DNA from: Paracoccus sp. TOH
GTDB lineage: Bacteria; Pseudomonadota; Alphaproteobacteria; Rhodobacterales; Rhodobacteraceae
Direction of reading: 5' to 3'
DNA: 64,000 nt
Assembly (NCBI RefSeq): GCF_030388245.1
Contig: NZ_CP098361.1
Coordinates: 426,001 to 490,000 of the forward strand
The notes beneath the pieces are model-generated. The model had not been told where the DNA came from. It worked only from the letters and a program-made list of their open reading frames with translations, and made no database searches. Positions 37,321 through 47,105 of this stretch are shown in pieces. A program made the position numbers and the translations under genes. Position 1 is the stretch's first letter, and every line of letters begins with the position of its first letter.

Positions 37321-37587
37321 CTAGCGCCGCGCCGCGGCGGATAGATGCTCGTGCAGCAGCCGCATCTCGTCCGAAAGCGCCAGTTCCAATGCCGCCTCGG
37401 GACCGGAAAGCGCGCCGGGATCCTCTTGGCCGTCCAGCATCACCTCGCGGTTTTCCAGCCATTCCAGCAGCTCGGCCCGGACGCTTTCGGGCGAGAGCGC
37501 CAAAAGCCTGCCCAACGTGCGGCGCTGCGCGATCAGCCGCCCCTCGAGACCGTCGATGCGGGCGGCCAGCCTGTCCATCCTGTCCAT
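37321..37587 (-). CDS. Hypothetical small protein, 88 aa
   Basis: I do not recognise the family. The product starts MDRMDRLAARIDGLEGRLIA, probably an amphipathic helix or short coiled coil, then LSPESVRAELLEWLENREVM and an acidic helical C-terminus. Its regular Leu/Glu/Arg spacing looks like a real soluble helical protein, and GGGAG lies 6 bp before the start. It stands alone between the gntP start region and the FadR-type regulator. Confidence 0.55.
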   Translation of the reverse strand: MDRMDRLAARIDGLEGRLIAQRRTLGRLLALSPESVRAELLEWLENREVMLDGQEDPGALSGPEAALELALSDEMRLLHEHLSAAARR

Positions 37588-37648
37588 GCGCCATCTCCCT
37601 GAGGTTGCAGGATCATGATGGCACAGATGCCGGAACCGGCAAAGCCGT

Positions 37649-38422
37649 TCAGTTCCGGCTGGTCAGGCTGCCGCCCTCGATGCGGCGCAGCGAGATTTCC
37701 AGCCGCGCCTCGGCGGCCATGATCTCGGCGCGGACGCGCCGGGTATAGCTCATGTGATCCTGCGCGGCGCGGGCCGCCGCCTCGGGGTCGCGGGCGATGA
37801 TCGCATCGTAGATGGCGCGGTGCTGGGCGCGCAGCACGTCGCGCACCTCGGGCCGGGCATAGAGCTTTTCGCGGTTGTGGAACACGCCCTTGCGCAGCAT
37901 GCCCGACAGCGCCCGCATGATCTGCAGCAGCACGACGTTGTGGCTGGCCTCGTAGACCGCGACATGCAGGTCGACATCGGCCTCGGCCTCGTCGCGGAAA
38001 TCCGCCTCGTCATGGGCCCGGGCGATGCGCTGCATGCAGCGGGTCAGCGTCGCGCGGTCCACGTCATTGGCCCGCGTCGCCGCCAGGCTCGCCGCCATGC
38101 CCTCGAGCGTGCCGCGCAGTTCCAGATAGTCGTCCACCACCTCGCCGCGCGAGGCCATCAGCTCGATCAGCGGATCGGTGATCGAGGTGGCCAGCGGCGC
38201 CACCCGCCGCCCGCCGGCCGGATCGGCGACGATCAGCCCCTTGTCCTCGAGCAGGCGGATGCCCTGGCGCAGCGTCGGCCGCGAGACGTTCAGGCGCAGC
38301 GCCATCTCGCGCTCGGGCAGCAGCGGGTCGCCGGGGCGCAGCGAGCCTTCGAGAATCAGATCCTCGATATGCCGGGCGGTGGTTTCCGCGGCAGGGGCGC
38401 CCTTGTTCACTTCGCTGGCCAT
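37649..38422 (-). CDS. FadR-subfamily GntR regulator of the lactate operon (LldR-like)
   Basis: The 257-residue protein has an N-terminal winged helix (ARHIEDLILEGSLRPGDPLL, then EREMALRLNVSRPTLRQGIR, residues 17-75) and an all-helical FCD domain (about 100-230). The FCD metal-site residues lie in EADVDLHVAVYEASHNVVLL near 160 and the HRAIYDAI/DHM histidines near 205-230. It is divergent from dld-lldP-lutABC, so an LldR-like lactate-responsive role is likely by context. GGAGG before ATG 38422 decides the start; a longer frame to 38545 would run over the operator. Confidence 0.88.
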   Translation of the reverse strand: MASEVNKGAPAAETTARHIEDLILEGSLRPGDPLLPEREMALRLNVSRPTLRQGIRLLEDKGLIVADPAGGRRVAPLATSITDPLIELMASRGEVVDDYLELRGTLEGMAASLAATRANDVDRATLTRCMQRIARAHDEADFRDEAEADVDLHVAVYEASHNVVLLQIMRALSGMLRKGVFHNREKLYARPEVRDVLRAQHRAIYDAIIARDPEAAARAAQDHMSYTRRVRAEIMAAEARLEISLRRIEGGSLTSRN

Positions 38423-38528
38423 GCTCGACTCCTCCTTGAGGGGCTGCCCGGATTTCAGGGCTTTAGCCTGCGGCATCCGGCCTTGGAAGATAGCTGAACC
38501 GCCGGATCTGGTGCAATGGATTTCCCGC

Positions 38529-38556
38529 TTGACCCAAATGGTCAAATTATTTTACC
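38529..38556. promoter_or_regulatory. Overlapping palindromic operators between lldR-like gene and dld
   Basis: TTGACC-CAAAT-GGTCAA (38529-38545) is a perfect 17-bp dyad. Its right arm is shared with GGTCAAAT-T-ATTTTACC (38540-38556), a second 17-bp dyad with one mismatch. The GGT/ACC cores fit FadR-family operators, and TTGACC could double as a -35 box for dld. Confidence 0.7.
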
Positions 38557-38638
38557 ACAGTAAAGGGGAAGGTAAAGCGATCTGCTCGGGCCGCGCCATG
38601 CGCGGCAGCGGGCCGCGCGACGCGAGGGGGGGAAAGCC

Positions 38639-40438
38639 ATGACGCAACCCGGCGAGGCCGCGGCAGCCGCAGACCGTGGGCAATTGCTGGACCGGCTGCG
38701 CCAGATCGTCGGCGCGGCGCAGGTGCTGACCGCGCCCCGCGCCACCCGCCGTTATGCCCGCGGTTTCCGCTATGGCGAGGGGCCGGTCGCGGCGGTGGTC
38801 CGGCCCGGCACGCTGGTCGAGCTGTGGCGGGTGCTGAATGCCGCCGTCGTCTCGGGGCGGGCGGTGATCCTGCAGGCGGCGAATACCGGGCTGACCGGCG
38901 GCTCGACGCCCTGGGGCCAGGATTACGACCGCGAGATCGTGCTGATCTCGGTCATGCGCCTGCGCGGCATCCATCTGCTCGGCGCCGGCGAACAGGTGCT
39001 GTGCCTGCCCGGCGCCACGCTGGACGCGCTGGAAAAGCGCCTGCGCCCGCTGGGCCGCGAGCCGCATTCGGTGATCGGCTCGAGCTGCATCGGCGCCTCG
39101 GTTCTGGGCGGCATCTGCAACAATTCGGGCGGCGCGCTGATCCAGCGCGGCCCGGCCTATACCGAGATGAGCCTTTACGCCGAGGTGCGCGCGGACGGCT
39201 CGGTGGCGCTGGTCAACCATCTGGGCCTTGATCTGGGCGACACGCCCGAGCAGATCCTGGCCCGGGTCGAGGCGGGCGACCTGCCCGCCCCCGCGCCCAC
39301 CGACGCCTGGGCCTCGGACCGCGACTATGCCGAGCATGTCCGCGACATCGAGGCCGCGACGCCCGCCCGCTTCAACGCCGATCCGCGCCGGCTGCACGAA
39401 TCCTCGGGCTGCGCCGGCAAGCTGGCGGTCTTCGCCGTGCGGCTGGACACCTTCGCGGCCGAAAAGGACACGGCGGTCTTCTACATCGGCAGCAACGACC
39501 CGGCTGAACTGACCGAGATCCGCCGGCATATCCTGGGCCGTTTCCGCAGCCTGCCCATCGCCGGCGAATACATCCACCGCGAAGCCTATGATGTGGCGGC
39601 GCGATACGGCAAGGACACCTTCCTGTTCATCCGCCATGCCGGCACCGACCGCATGCCGGCCCTGTTCGCCGCCAAGGCGCGCATGGATGCGCTGACCGAG
39701 CGGCTGGGGCTGGGCGCCACGCTGTCGGACCGGCTGGCGCAGGGGATCGCGGCGCTGATGCCCCAGCATCTGCCCAAGCGCATGAACGCTTTCCGCGACC
39801 GCTACGAACACCACCTGCTGCTGCGCATGGGCGGCGCCGGCATCGCCGAGGCGCGGGACTATCTGTCGGGGCTGTTCCCCTCGGCGCGGGGCGACATGTT
39901 CGAATGCACCCCCGAGGAGGGCAAGGCCGCCTTCCTGCACCGTTTCGCCGTGGCCGGCGCCGCGGTGCGCTATCGCGCCATCCATGCCGGCGCGGTGCAG
40001 GACATCGTGGCGCTGGACATCGCGCTGCGCCGCAACGACCGCGACTGGGTCGAGCGCCTGCCGCCCGATCTGGATGCGAAACTCGCGAAAAAGCTCTATT
40101 ATGGGCATTTCTTCTGCCACGTCTTCCATCAGGATTACGTGGTGAAGGCAGGCCACGATTGCCTTGCCGTGGAACATGAGATGTGGCGGCTGCTGGACCA
40201 ACGCGGCGCCGAATACCCGGCCGAGCACAATGTCGGCCATCTTTACCGCGCCAAGCCGGAGCTGGCGGGCTTCTATCGGCAGCTTGACCCGACCAACAGC
40301 CTGAACCCCGGCATCGGCCAGACCTCGAAATGCGCGCATTGGCACCAGGCCGCGCCATCCAAGACGACCGCGCAGGACTGCGCACCCGCAACGGCGGAAC
40401 CGCCCGCCCCATCTGAGGAGGAAAGATGGCTGGACTAA
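38639..40438 (+). CDS. dld: Quinone-dependent D-lactate dehydrogenase
   Basis: This FAD-linked peripheral membrane enzyme oxidises D-lactate to pyruvate and passes electrons to quinone. At 599 residues it is slightly longer than E. coli Dld. It has the FAD-binding block [20 protein letters not shown] near 77, [20 protein letters not shown] near 141, [20 protein letters not shown] near 257 and the membrane-binding C-terminal domain with [18 protein letters not shown] near 488. A tail rich in Thr, Pro and Glu (about 565-599) overlaps the lldP start by 13 bp. GGGGGGAAAG precedes ATG 38639. Confidence 0.95.
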   Translation: MTQPGEAAAAADRGQLLDRLRQIVGAAQVLTAPRATRRYARGFRYGEGPVAAVVRPGTLVELWRVLNAAVVSGRAVILQAANTGLTGGSTPWGQDYDREIVLISVMRLRGIHLLGAGEQVLCLPGATLDALEKRLRPLGREPHSVIGSSCIGASVLGGICNNSGGALIQRGPAYTEMSLYAEVRADGSVALVNHLGLDLGDTPEQILARVEAGDLPAPAPTDAWASDRDYAEHVRDIEAATPARFNADPRRLHESSGCAGKLAVFAVRLDTFAAEKDTAVFYIGSNDPAELTEIRRHILGRFRSLPIAGEYIHREAYDVAARYGKDTFLFIRHAGTDRMPALFAAKARMDALTERLGLGATLSDRLAQGIAALMPQHLPKRMNAFRDRYEHHLLLRMGGAGIAEARDYLSGLFPSARGDMFECTPEEGKAAFLHRFAVAGAAVRYRAIHAGAVQDIVALDIALRRNDRDWVERLPPDLDAKLAKKLYYGHFFCHVFHQDYVVKAGHDCLAVEHEMWRLLDQRGAEYPAEHNVGHLYRAKPELAGFYRQLDPTNSLNPGIGQTSKCAHWHQAAPSKTTAQDCAPATAEPPAPSEEERWLD

Positions 40439-42192
40439 TCACATTCATCCTGGCCCTGCTGCCCATCGCCACGGTCTTCGTGCTGCTGGTGGTGCTGGCG
40501 AAATCGGCCAAGTTCTCGATGCTGGTGGCCTATCTGGTCACCGTCGCCACCGCCCTGCTGATCTGGGGCACGCAGCTGAACACGGTTCTGGGCGCCACGG
40601 TGAACGGCGTCGTCACCGCCCTCAGCCTGCTTTACATCGTGTTCGGCGCCATCCTGATGCTCTACACGCTGGAGGAAAGCGGCGGCATCCGCTCGATCCG
40701 GGCCGGTTTCACGTCGATCTCGCCGGACCGGCGGGTGCAGGCGATCATCATCGCCTGGCTTTTCGGCTCGCTGATCGAGGGCGCCTCGGGCTTCGGCACG
40801 CCGGCGGCCATCGCCGCGCCGCTGCTGGTCGCCATCGGCTTCCCGGCCATGGCCGCGGTCATGGTCACGCTGATCATCCAGAGCACGCCGGTCTCGTTCG
40901 GGGCGGTCGGCACGCCGATCCTGGTGGGGGTCAAGACCGGCCTGGCCGACCAGCAGATCGTCGAGGCCACCATCGCGCCCATGGCCTTCGGCGACTACCT
41001 GCTGCAGATCGCCGCCAAGGTCGCGATGATCCACGGGCTGATCGGCTTCCTGATCCCGCTGATCCTGGTCGGGATGCTGACCCGCTTCTTCGGCGCCAAC
41101 CGCTCGTTTGCCGAGGGCTTCCGCATCTGGAAATTCGCGCTGTTCGCCGGGCTGGCCTTCACGGTGCCCTATTACATCATCGCATCGACGCTGGGGCCGG
41201 AATTCCCCTCGCTGCTGGGCGGGATCATCGGGCTGCTGATCGTGGTGCCGGCGGCGAAACGCGGCTTCCTGATCCCCAAGGACCGCTTCGACTTCCCGCC
41301 GCGCCGCGACTGGAACGCGGATTGGGTCGGCAAGCTGGACGATCTGGAGGATCACCACGCCCACAAGCCGGTGATGTCGCTGGTCAAGGCCTGGGCGCCC
41401 TATGTCTTCGTGGTCGCCCTGCTGGTCATCACCCGCTCGGTCGCGCCGATCAAGGCCTGGCTCACCTCGCCCGAGATGACGCTGGCCTTCCAAGACCTGT
41501 TCGGCTCGGGCATCAAGGCCTCGGTGCAGGTGCTTTACCTGCCGGGCACGATCCTGATCCTGGCCTCGCTGTTCACCCTCCTGCTGCATGGCATGTCGGG
41601 ACGCGATTACGGCCGGGCGCTGAAGGCCTCGGGCACCACCATGATCGCCGCCGCGCCGGCGCTGCTGCTGGCGGTGCCGATGGTGCAGGTGTTCCTGAAC
41701 TCGGCCTCGGACAGCCATGCCAGCATGCCCATCGTGCTGGCGCAGGGCGTCTCGTCGGTGGTGGGCGATGCCTGGCCGATGTTCGCGCCGCTGATCGGCG
41801 CCATGGGCGCCTTCGTCGCCGGCTCGAACACGGTAAGCAACATGATGTTCTCGCTGTTCCAGTTCTCGACCGCCGAACAGATCGGCCTCGGGGCGGCGGG
41901 CGCGGGCACCGTGGTGGCGCTGCAGGCCATCGGGGGCGCGGCGGGCAACATGATCTGCGTGCATAACGTCGTCGCCGCCTCGGCCACCGTCGGCCTGACC
42001 GACCGCGAAGGCGCGATCATCCGCCAGACCCTGATCCCCATGGCCTATTATGTGGTGCAGGGCGGGCTGATCGGCTTCGCGCTGCTGACCGGCAACCCGA
42101 TGTGGTGGGTCGCCGCCGCGATCTGGGCCGCCGCCGTGCTGTTCTTCATGTCGCGCAGCCGCGGCGCCGTGCCGGCCGCCGTGACCAACTAG
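40426..42192 (+). CDS. lldP: Lactate permease, LctP family
   Basis: This inner-membrane proton symporter takes up D- and L-lactate (and glycolate in relatives). The 588-residue protein has about 13-14 helices. LctP motifs are [20 protein letters not shown] near residue 83, [20 protein letters not shown] near 110, [17 protein letters not shown] near 152 and [20 protein letters not shown] near 463. GAGGAAAG precedes ATG 40426, and the gene is coupled to dld. It serves both the Dld and the LutABC routes encoded here. Confidence 0.96.
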   Translation: MAGLITFILALLPIATVFVLLVVLAKSAKFSMLVAYLVTVATALLIWGTQLNTVLGATVNGVVTALSLLYIVFGAILMLYTLEESGGIRSIRAGFTSISPDRRVQAIIIAWLFGSLIEGASGFGTPAAIAAPLLVAIGFPAMAAVMVTLIIQSTPVSFGAVGTPILVGVKTGLADQQIVEATIAPMAFGDYLLQIAAKVAMIHGLIGFLIPLILVGMLTRFFGANRSFAEGFRIWKFALFAGLAFTVPYYIIASTLGPEFPSLLGGIIGLLIVVPAAKRGFLIPKDRFDFPPRRDWNADWVGKLDDLEDHHAHKPVMSLVKAWAPYVFVVALLVITRSVAPIKAWLTSPEMTLAFQDLFGSGIKASVQVLYLPGTILILASLFTLLLHGMSGRDYGRALKASGTTMIAAAPALLLAVPMVQVFLNSASDSHASMPIVLAQGVSSVVGDAWPMFAPLIGAMGAFVAGSNTVSNMMFSLFQFSTAEQIGLGAAGAGTVVALQAIGGAAGNMICVHNVVAASATVGLTDREGAIIRQTLIPMAYYVVQGGLIGFALLTGNPMWWVAAAIWAAAVLFFMSRSRGAVPAAVTN

Positions 42193-42201
42193 GGGAAAAC
42201 C

Positions 42202-42972
42202 ATGCCCGGAGAGCCAAAACCGACGGTCGGTCTGTTCGTGACCTGCCTTGTCGACGCCATCCGTCCGCAGATCGGCTTCGCAACCCTTCAGCTTCTTGAG
42301 GAAGCGGGCTGCGTGGTCGAGGTGCCGCAGGCCCAGACCTGCTGCGGCCAGCCGGCGCTGAACAGCGGCGACGACCGCGACGCGGCGCATCTGGCCCGCC
42401 AGACCATCGCGGCCTTCGAGGGGTACGACCATGTCGTCCTGCCCTCGGGTTCCTGCGCGGCGACCATGGTGCATGGCTATCCGGAACTGCTGGCGGGCGA
42501 CCCGGACTGGGCCGCCCGCGCCAGGGCCATGGCGGCGAAAACCCATGAGATCACCAGCTTCCTGGCCGATGTCATGGGCTACGCGCCCGCGGGGCGGAGG
42601 CTTCAGGCCTCCGCCACCTATCACGACAGCTGCTCGGGCCTGCGCGAACTGGGCATCGCCGCCCAGCCGCGCGCGCTGCTGTCCCATGTCGAGGGGCTGG
42701 AGATGCGCGGCCTGCCCGGCAACGATGTTTGCTGCGGCTTCGGCGGCACCTTCTGCGTGAAATATGCCGACATCTCGAACGCCATCGTCACCGAAAAGGC
42801 GGAAGCCATCGAGGAGACCGGCGCCGAATTGCTGCTGGCCGGCGATCTGGGCTGCCTGATGAACATGGCCGGCAAGCTCAACCGCCGGGGCGCGAAAACC
42901 CGCTGCTTCCATACCGTCGAGGTGCTGGCCGGCCGCGCCGAGGGTCCGGCGATCGGCGAGGAGGCGCCATGA
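42202..42972 (+). CDS. lutA: L-lactate oxidation subunit LutA/LldE
   Basis: This is one subunit of the LutABC iron-sulfur L-lactate dehydrogenase. The 256-residue protein has two CCG domains: QTCCGQPALNSGD near residue 45 and VCCGFGGTFCVKYADIS near 175, plus YHDSCSGLRELG near 140. These cysteine sets bind noncanonical clusters, as in GlpC and heterodisulfide reductase relatives. The gene lies 9 bp after lldP and overlaps lutB by ATGA, so permease and enzyme are co-expressed. Confidence 0.95.
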   Translation: MPGEPKPTVGLFVTCLVDAIRPQIGFATLQLLEEAGCVVEVPQAQTCCGQPALNSGDDRDAAHLARQTIAAFEGYDHVVLPSGSCAATMVHGYPELLAGDPDWAARARAMAAKTHEITSFLADVMGYAPAGRRLQASATYHDSCSGLRELGIAAQPRALLSHVEGLEMRGLPGNDVCCGFGGTFCVKYADISNAIVTEKAEAIEETGAELLLAGDLGCLMNMAGKLNRRGAKTRCFHTVEVLAGRAEGPAIGEEAP

Positions 42973-44372
42973 CCGCGCCGTTCAAGGACCGCGCCAGGGC
43001 GGCCCTGGCCGACCCGGTTCTGAAGCTCGCCATCGACCGCACCACCGGCAATGCCGAAAGGAAGCGCGCCGCGGCGCTGGCGGCTTTCCCGGAATTCGAC
43101 GCCGCCCGCGCCCGCGGTCGGGCGATCAAGGATCACGTCGTCGCCCATCTCGACCATTACCTGGAACTGTTCGAGAAAAACGCCACCGCCCGCGGCGCGC
43201 AGGTCCACTGGGCTGCCGACGATGCCGAGGCCCGCGCCATCGTCACCCGCATCTGCCTGGCCGCCGACGCCAAGCTGGTCACGCGCGCCAAATCCATGCT
43301 GGGCGAGGAGATCGGCCTGCCGCACGCCCTGGCCGATGCCGGGATCGAGCGGGTCGAGACCGACCTGGCCGAGCACATCATCCAGCTGGCGGGCGAGGCC
43401 CCCTCGCATATCATCTGGCCGGCCATGCACCGCACCCGCGAGCAGGTGGCCGAGCTTTTCAAGGCCGGCCACCAGCCGCCCCCCGCCGCCGAGGATCCGG
43501 CGACCATGGTGCAAAGCGCCCGCCGGGTGCTGCGCGAGAAATTCCTGTCCGCCGATATCGGCATCTCGGGCGCGAATTTCCTGATCGCCGATACAGGCGC
43601 CACCTGCACCGTCACCAACGAGGGCAATGCCGAACTGACCACCACGCCGCCGCGCATTCATATCGTGACCGCGGGGATCGAGAAGCTGGTGCCCTCGACC
43701 GCGCATGCCTTCGCGCTGCTGCGGCTGCTGGTCCGCTCCGCGACGGGCGGCGAGATGACGCAATACACCACCTTCCACGCCGGCCCCAGGCGCCCCGGCG
43801 ATGCCGACGGGCCCGAGGAGATGCATATCGTGCTGGTCGACAACGGCCGCACGAAAATGCTGGCCGACGAGTTCCGCGAGATGCTGCGCTGCATCCGCTG
43901 CGGCGCCTGCATGAACCATTGCGTGGTCTATCGCCAGATCGGCGGCCATGCCTATGGCGGCACTTATCCCGGCCCGATGGGCTCGGTGCTGACGCCGGTG
44001 CTGGACGGGCTCGCCGCCTCGCGCGACCTGCCCAATGCCTGCACCATGAACGGCCGCTGCGCCGAGGTCTGCCCGGTCGGCATCCCGCTGCCGACGCTGC
44101 TGCGCGCCTGGCGCCGCCGCAGCTGGCGCGAGGGGCTGGAGCCCGGCCCGCTCCGCGCCGGCATCGGCCTGTGGGCGCAGCTCGCCCGCCGTCCCCGGCT
44201 CTATCGCCTGGCGACCCGCATCGGCCTGCCGCTGATGCGGCTGTTCGGCAGGTCCGGCTGGATCGCGCGCCTGCCGCTGGCCGGCGGCTGGACCGCGCAT
44301 CGCGACCTGCCGCGCCCGGCGGCCCGCAGCTTCATGGACCAATACCGCGCCCAGCAGAAGGCCCGCAAATGA
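42969..44372 (+). CDS. lutB: L-lactate oxidation iron-sulfur subunit LutB/LldF
   Basis: This is the ferredoxin-like subunit of LutABC. The 467-residue protein has an N-terminal LUD domain (about 60-290, with ITSFL-type and VTNEGNAELTTTPPRIHIVT segments) and two 4Fe-4S motifs, CIRCGACMNHC near residue 308 and CTMNGRCAEVCPVG near 358. The C-terminal region includes SFMDQYRAQQKARK at the very end. The start is the ATG in the ATGA overlap with lutA. It overlaps lutC by ATGA. Confidence 0.95.
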   Translation: MTAPFKDRARAALADPVLKLAIDRTTGNAERKRAAALAAFPEFDAARARGRAIKDHVVAHLDHYLELFEKNATARGAQVHWAADDAEARAIVTRICLAADAKLVTRAKSMLGEEIGLPHALADAGIERVETDLAEHIIQLAGEAPSHIIWPAMHRTREQVAELFKAGHQPPPAAEDPATMVQSARRVLREKFLSADIGISGANFLIADTGATCTVTNEGNAELTTTPPRIHIVTAGIEKLVPSTAHAFALLRLLVRSATGGEMTQYTTFHAGPRRPGDADGPEEMHIVLVDNGRTKMLADEFREMLRCIRCGACMNHCVVYRQIGGHAYGGTYPGPMGSVLTPVLDGLAASRDLPNACTMNGRCAEVCPVGIPLPTLLRAWRRRSWREGLEPGPLRAGIGLWAQLARRPRLYRLATRIGLPLMRLFGRSGWIARLPLAGGWTAHRDLPRPAARSFMDQYRAQQKARK

Positions 44373-45025
44373 CCGCCCGCGACCGCATCCTGTCCGCCAT
44401 CCGCGCGGCCCTCGGCCCCGGCAAGCCGCCGGCGCAGATCGCGGCCGAGGCCGCCGCGCTGCTCGACGATCCCGACGCCGCCCGCCCGCGCCTGGCCGCG
44501 CCGGGCCTGCCCGACGCCTTCGCGCAGAAGGCCGCGGCGCTTGGCACCAGCATCGACCGCATCGGCAGCCTGGCCGAGCTGCCGCGGGCCATGGCCCGCT
44601 ATCTCGACGCCCACGGCCTGACGCCCCGCTTCGCCATGCAGCCCGCGCCGGAACTGGCGGCGCTGGACTGGTCCGGCCTTGCCCCGCATCCGGGCACCGC
44701 CCCGGACGAGCCCGCCGCCCTCGGCCTGGCGCTGCACGGCATCGCCGAAAGCGGCTCGCTGGTCATCCATTCCGGGCCGCAGAACCCGATCCTGCTGGCC
44801 TTCCTGCCGCTGCACCATGTCGTGCTGCTGCGCGAATCGACGCTGCTGCCGCATCTCGAGGATTACGCGGCCCGGCTTTCGGCCGGGGCGGTGCCGCGCA
44901 ACGCCATCCTGATCACCGGCCCCAGCGGCACCACCGACATCGAGGGCAGCTATGTGCGCGGCGCCCATGGCCCGGGCTTCCTGCATGTCATCCTCATCGC
45001 CGATCTCGGCACCGAGCCGGGCTGA
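44369..45025 (+). CDS. lutC: L-lactate oxidation subunit LutC/LldG
   Basis: This is the third LutABC subunit, with a LUD domain. The 218-residue protein begins MTARDRILSAIRAALG. Its core reads ALHGIAESGSLVIHSGPQNP near residue 122, LAFLPLHHVVLLRESTLLPH near 143, and a C-terminal ILITGPSGTTDIEGSYVRGA near 177, the conserved LutC ending (SRTADIE in most). Here the signature is SGTTDIE, a mild variation. It ends the dld-lldP-lutABC operon. Confidence 0.94.
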   Translation: MTARDRILSAIRAALGPGKPPAQIAAEAAALLDDPDAARPRLAAPGLPDAFAQKAAALGTSIDRIGSLAELPRAMARYLDAHGLTPRFAMQPAPELAALDWSGLAPHPGTAPDEPAALGLALHGIAESGSLVIHSGPQNPILLAFLPLHHVVLLRESTLLPHLEDYAARLSAGAVPRNAILITGPSGTTDIEGSYVRGAHGPGFLHVILIADLGTEPG

Positions 45026-45075
45026 CCGCCGCCGCGTTCTGCCCTAGCATGGCCCCATCCGATGGGAGGCCCGCC

Positions 45076-45645
45076 ATGCAAGACGCTCCGCAAGCGCAGG
45101 GAACGCCGCAGGACATCCCCCGCGAGCATTTCCTGCTTTTCGTCGTCGTCCCGCCGCCCGCGGTGGCGGCGCGGATCGAGGATGCCTGGCGCCTTGCCCA
45201 GCGCCGCGACCGCTTCCGCCGCGCGACGCTGCACATGACCATCCTGCCGGTGATCCGCAGCCCGCAGCTGGCGCCCGGGATGGTCGAGGCGCTCGGCCGG
45301 CCGCTGGACGGGCTGGATTTCCCCGCCTTCGACCTGGTGCTGGACCAGCTGACCACCTTCGGCCCGCCGCGCCGCCGCGACCGGCCGCTGGTGCTGGTCG
45401 GCCGGCAGGAAAGCCCCGCCCCCGACGCGCTGTGCCAGACGCTCTGGCAACGCCTCGCCGCCGCCGGGCTCGGCGCGCCCAAGCACCGGGTCACGCCGCA
45501 TGTGACCCTGGCCTATGGCAAGCCGCTGCCGCCCGAGGGCATCGCCGTGCCGCCGGTGCATTGGCGGGTGGACGAGCTTACGCTGATCGACAGCCTGCAG
45601 GGCCTTGGCCGGCATGTGCCGCTGGCGCGCTGGCGGCTGTCCTGA
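45076..45645 (+). CDS. 2H phosphoesterase, 2'-5' RNA ligase (ThpR) family
   Basis: The 189-residue protein has two HxTx motifs, the hallmark of 2H phosphoesterases: LHMTILPVI near residue 54 and HVTLAYGKPL near 142. The usual ThpR start region appears as HFLLFVVVPPPAVAARIEDA near 17. Relatives act as RNA 2',3'-cyclic phosphodiesterases. GGGAGG lies 6 bp before ATG 45076, which decides the start over the open frame from 45049. It sits between lutC and bioR with no obvious pathway link. Confidence 0.85.
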   Translation: MQDAPQAQGTPQDIPREHFLLFVVVPPPAVAARIEDAWRLAQRRDRFRRATLHMTILPVIRSPQLAPGMVEALGRPLDGLDFPAFDLVLDQLTTFGPPRRRDRPLVLVGRQESPAPDALCQTLWQRLAAAGLGAPKHRVTPHVTLAYGKPLPPEGIAVPPVHWRVDELTLIDSLQGLGRHVPLARWRLS

Positions 45646-45660
45646 AACGGCCCGGAAGCC

Positions 45661-45670
45661 TTATCGACAA
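45661..45670 (+). promoter_or_regulatory. BioR box upstream of bioR
   Basis: TTATCGACAA matches the BioR consensus TTATMKATAA at 9 of 10 positions. It lies 30 bp before the bioR start, suggesting autoregulation. Confidence 0.65.
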
Positions 45671-45699
45671 ACCCCGCCCCCCGGCTTATCCATGCCGCC

Positions 45700-46365
45700 A
45701 TGAGCACAGGATCGGAAGAAACCCTGGCGGTCCGCATCAGCCGCGTGCTGGCCGACCGCATCGTATCGGGCGAGATCGGCCCGGGCGAGCGGCTGCGCCA
45801 GGACCATATCGCCGAGGAATTCGGCGCCAGCCACGTCCCGGTGCGCGAGGCCTTCCGCCGGCTGGAAGCCCAGGGCCTGGCGATCAGCGAGCCGCGCCGC
45901 GGCGTGCGCGTCGCCGCCTTCGACCTGCCCGAGGTCAAGGAGGTGGCCGAGATGCGCGCCGCGCTGGAGGAACTGGCGCTGCGCCATGCCGCGCCGCATC
46001 TGACCCCGGCCATCCTGCATGCGGCAGAGGAGGCGACCAAGGCCGGCGACGCTTCCCGCGACGTGCGTTCGTGGGAGGCGGCGAACCGCCGCTTTCACAA
46101 GCTGATCCTGATCCCCTGCGCCATGCCGCGCCTGCTGGCCACCATCGACGACCTGCATGCGGCCAGCGCCCGTTTCCTGTTCGCCGCCTGGCAGTCGAAC
46201 TGGGAAACGCGCACCGATCACGACCATCGCGCCATCCTGGCCGCCTTGCGCAAGGGCGATGTGGACGCTGCCTGCGCCACGCTGGCGCGCCATGTGCGCT
46301 GGATCGGCCGCCGCCCGGCGCCGGCCAGCGACGGCAAGCGCGACGCCTTCGCCATCCACGGCTAG
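45700..46365 (+). CDS. bioR: GntR-family biotin repressor BioR
   Basis: The 221-residue protein has a GntR winged helix (SRVLADRIVSGEIGPGERLR, then EEFGASHVPVREAFRRLEAQ, residues 14-65) and an FCD-type helical domain (about 75-205). The call to BioR rests on context: it is convergent with the end of the biotin operon, and three sequences matching the BioR box lie upstream of it and of bioB. In alphaproteobacteria BioR replaces BirA as the biotin operon repressor. Its stop overlaps the bioC stop by 4 bp. Confidence 0.88.
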   Translation: MSTGSEETLAVRISRVLADRIVSGEIGPGERLRQDHIAEEFGASHVPVREAFRRLEAQGLAISEPRRGVRVAAFDLPEVKEVAEMRAALEELALRHAAPHLTPAILHAAEEATKAGDASRDVRSWEAANRRFHKLILIPCAMPRLLATIDDLHAASARFLFAAWQSNWETRTDHDHRAILAALRKGDVDAACATLARHVRWIGRRPAPASDGKRDAFAIHG

Positions 46366-47105
46366 GCGCGGTTTTCGGCCAGCAGCCAGCTTGCCACATA
46401 GGTCAGGGCCACGCCCTGCGCCCCGCCGTGCCGCGCCTCGTATCGCGCCATGAAATCGCGCAGCGCCCCGGCCGAGCGGATCTGCCCGGCGCAGCCGTTG
46501 ACCCCGGTGGCGCGCAGGTGCCGCAAGACTTCCAGCGCGCCGGGGAAATGCAGCACGATGCGCCATTCCCCCGCGCCGCGGACCCGCCAGCCCGGCGGCA
46601 GCAGCGCCGCCATCTGCGCCCCGCTCAGATAGGACGGCGCCGCCGCCCGGCTGCCAAGGTCGCGCAATTCGGGAAAATGCCCCGGCGCGAAGCCCGAGAG
46701 CGCCAGCCAGCCGCCCGGCGCCACCGCCTGGCACAGCCGCTCCACGACCTGCGCCGGATCGGGAACCCATTGGATCATCGAGGCCGAGGCCGCCAGCTCC
46801 ACCCGCTCGGGCAGCGCCACCGCGGCGATATCGCCCGGCAGGTAATCCGCCGCGACGCCCGGCAGGTGCGGCGCCGCCAGGTCGTTCAGCCACAGCCGCC
46901 CGGGCCGCAGCCCCAGCAGATGCCGGGTCAGGTGGCCCGAACCATGGCCCGCCTCCAGCACCCTTGCCGGGCGATGCCCCGGCGCGGCGCGGCGGTATGC
47001 CGCGAACAGCCGCGCCGCGATCCGGCGCTGCGCCAGCGCCGCGTCGTCATAGGTCTGCATGCCGCGCGCGAAGGACCGCGCCACCCGGCCGGCCAGCGCG
47101 TTCAT
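46362..47105 (-). CDS. bioC: Malonyl-ACP O-methyltransferase
   Basis: This SAM-dependent enzyme methylates malonyl-ACP to start pimelate synthesis. The 247-residue protein starts MNALAGRVARSFARGMQTYD, the BioC-like opening. It has SAM motif I ARVLEAGHGSGHLTRHLLGL near residue 47, AASASMIQWVPDPAQVVERL near 100 and GGWLALSGFAPGHFPELRDL near 128. The start is the ATG in the ATGA overlap with bioG. It is the last gene of the operon and meets bioR tail to tail. Confidence 0.92.
   Translation of the reverse strand: MNALAGRVARSFARGMQTYDDAALAQRRIAARLFAAYRRAAPGHRPARVLEAGHGSGHLTRHLLGLRPGRLWLNDLAAPHLPGVAADYLPGDIAAVALPERVELAASASMIQWVPDPAQVVERLCQAVAPGGWLALSGFAPGHFPELRDLGSRAAAPSYLSGAQMAALLPPGWRVRGAGEWRIVLHFPGALEVLRHLRATGVNGCAGQIRSAGALRDFMARYEARHGGAQGVALTYVASWLLAENRA

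Noticed and set aside
37298..37594. A 98-codon minus-strand frame overlapping the 88-codon gene before the FadR-type regulator
   Set aside because: It is in another phase, Gly/Arg-rich and low in complexity; the 88-codon frame has better composition and a ribosome site.
45686..45694. TTATCCATG as a DnaA box near bioR
   Set aside because: Only 7 of 9 matches and no partner site; the BioR context explains this region better. The same holds for TTATCCATG at 15034.
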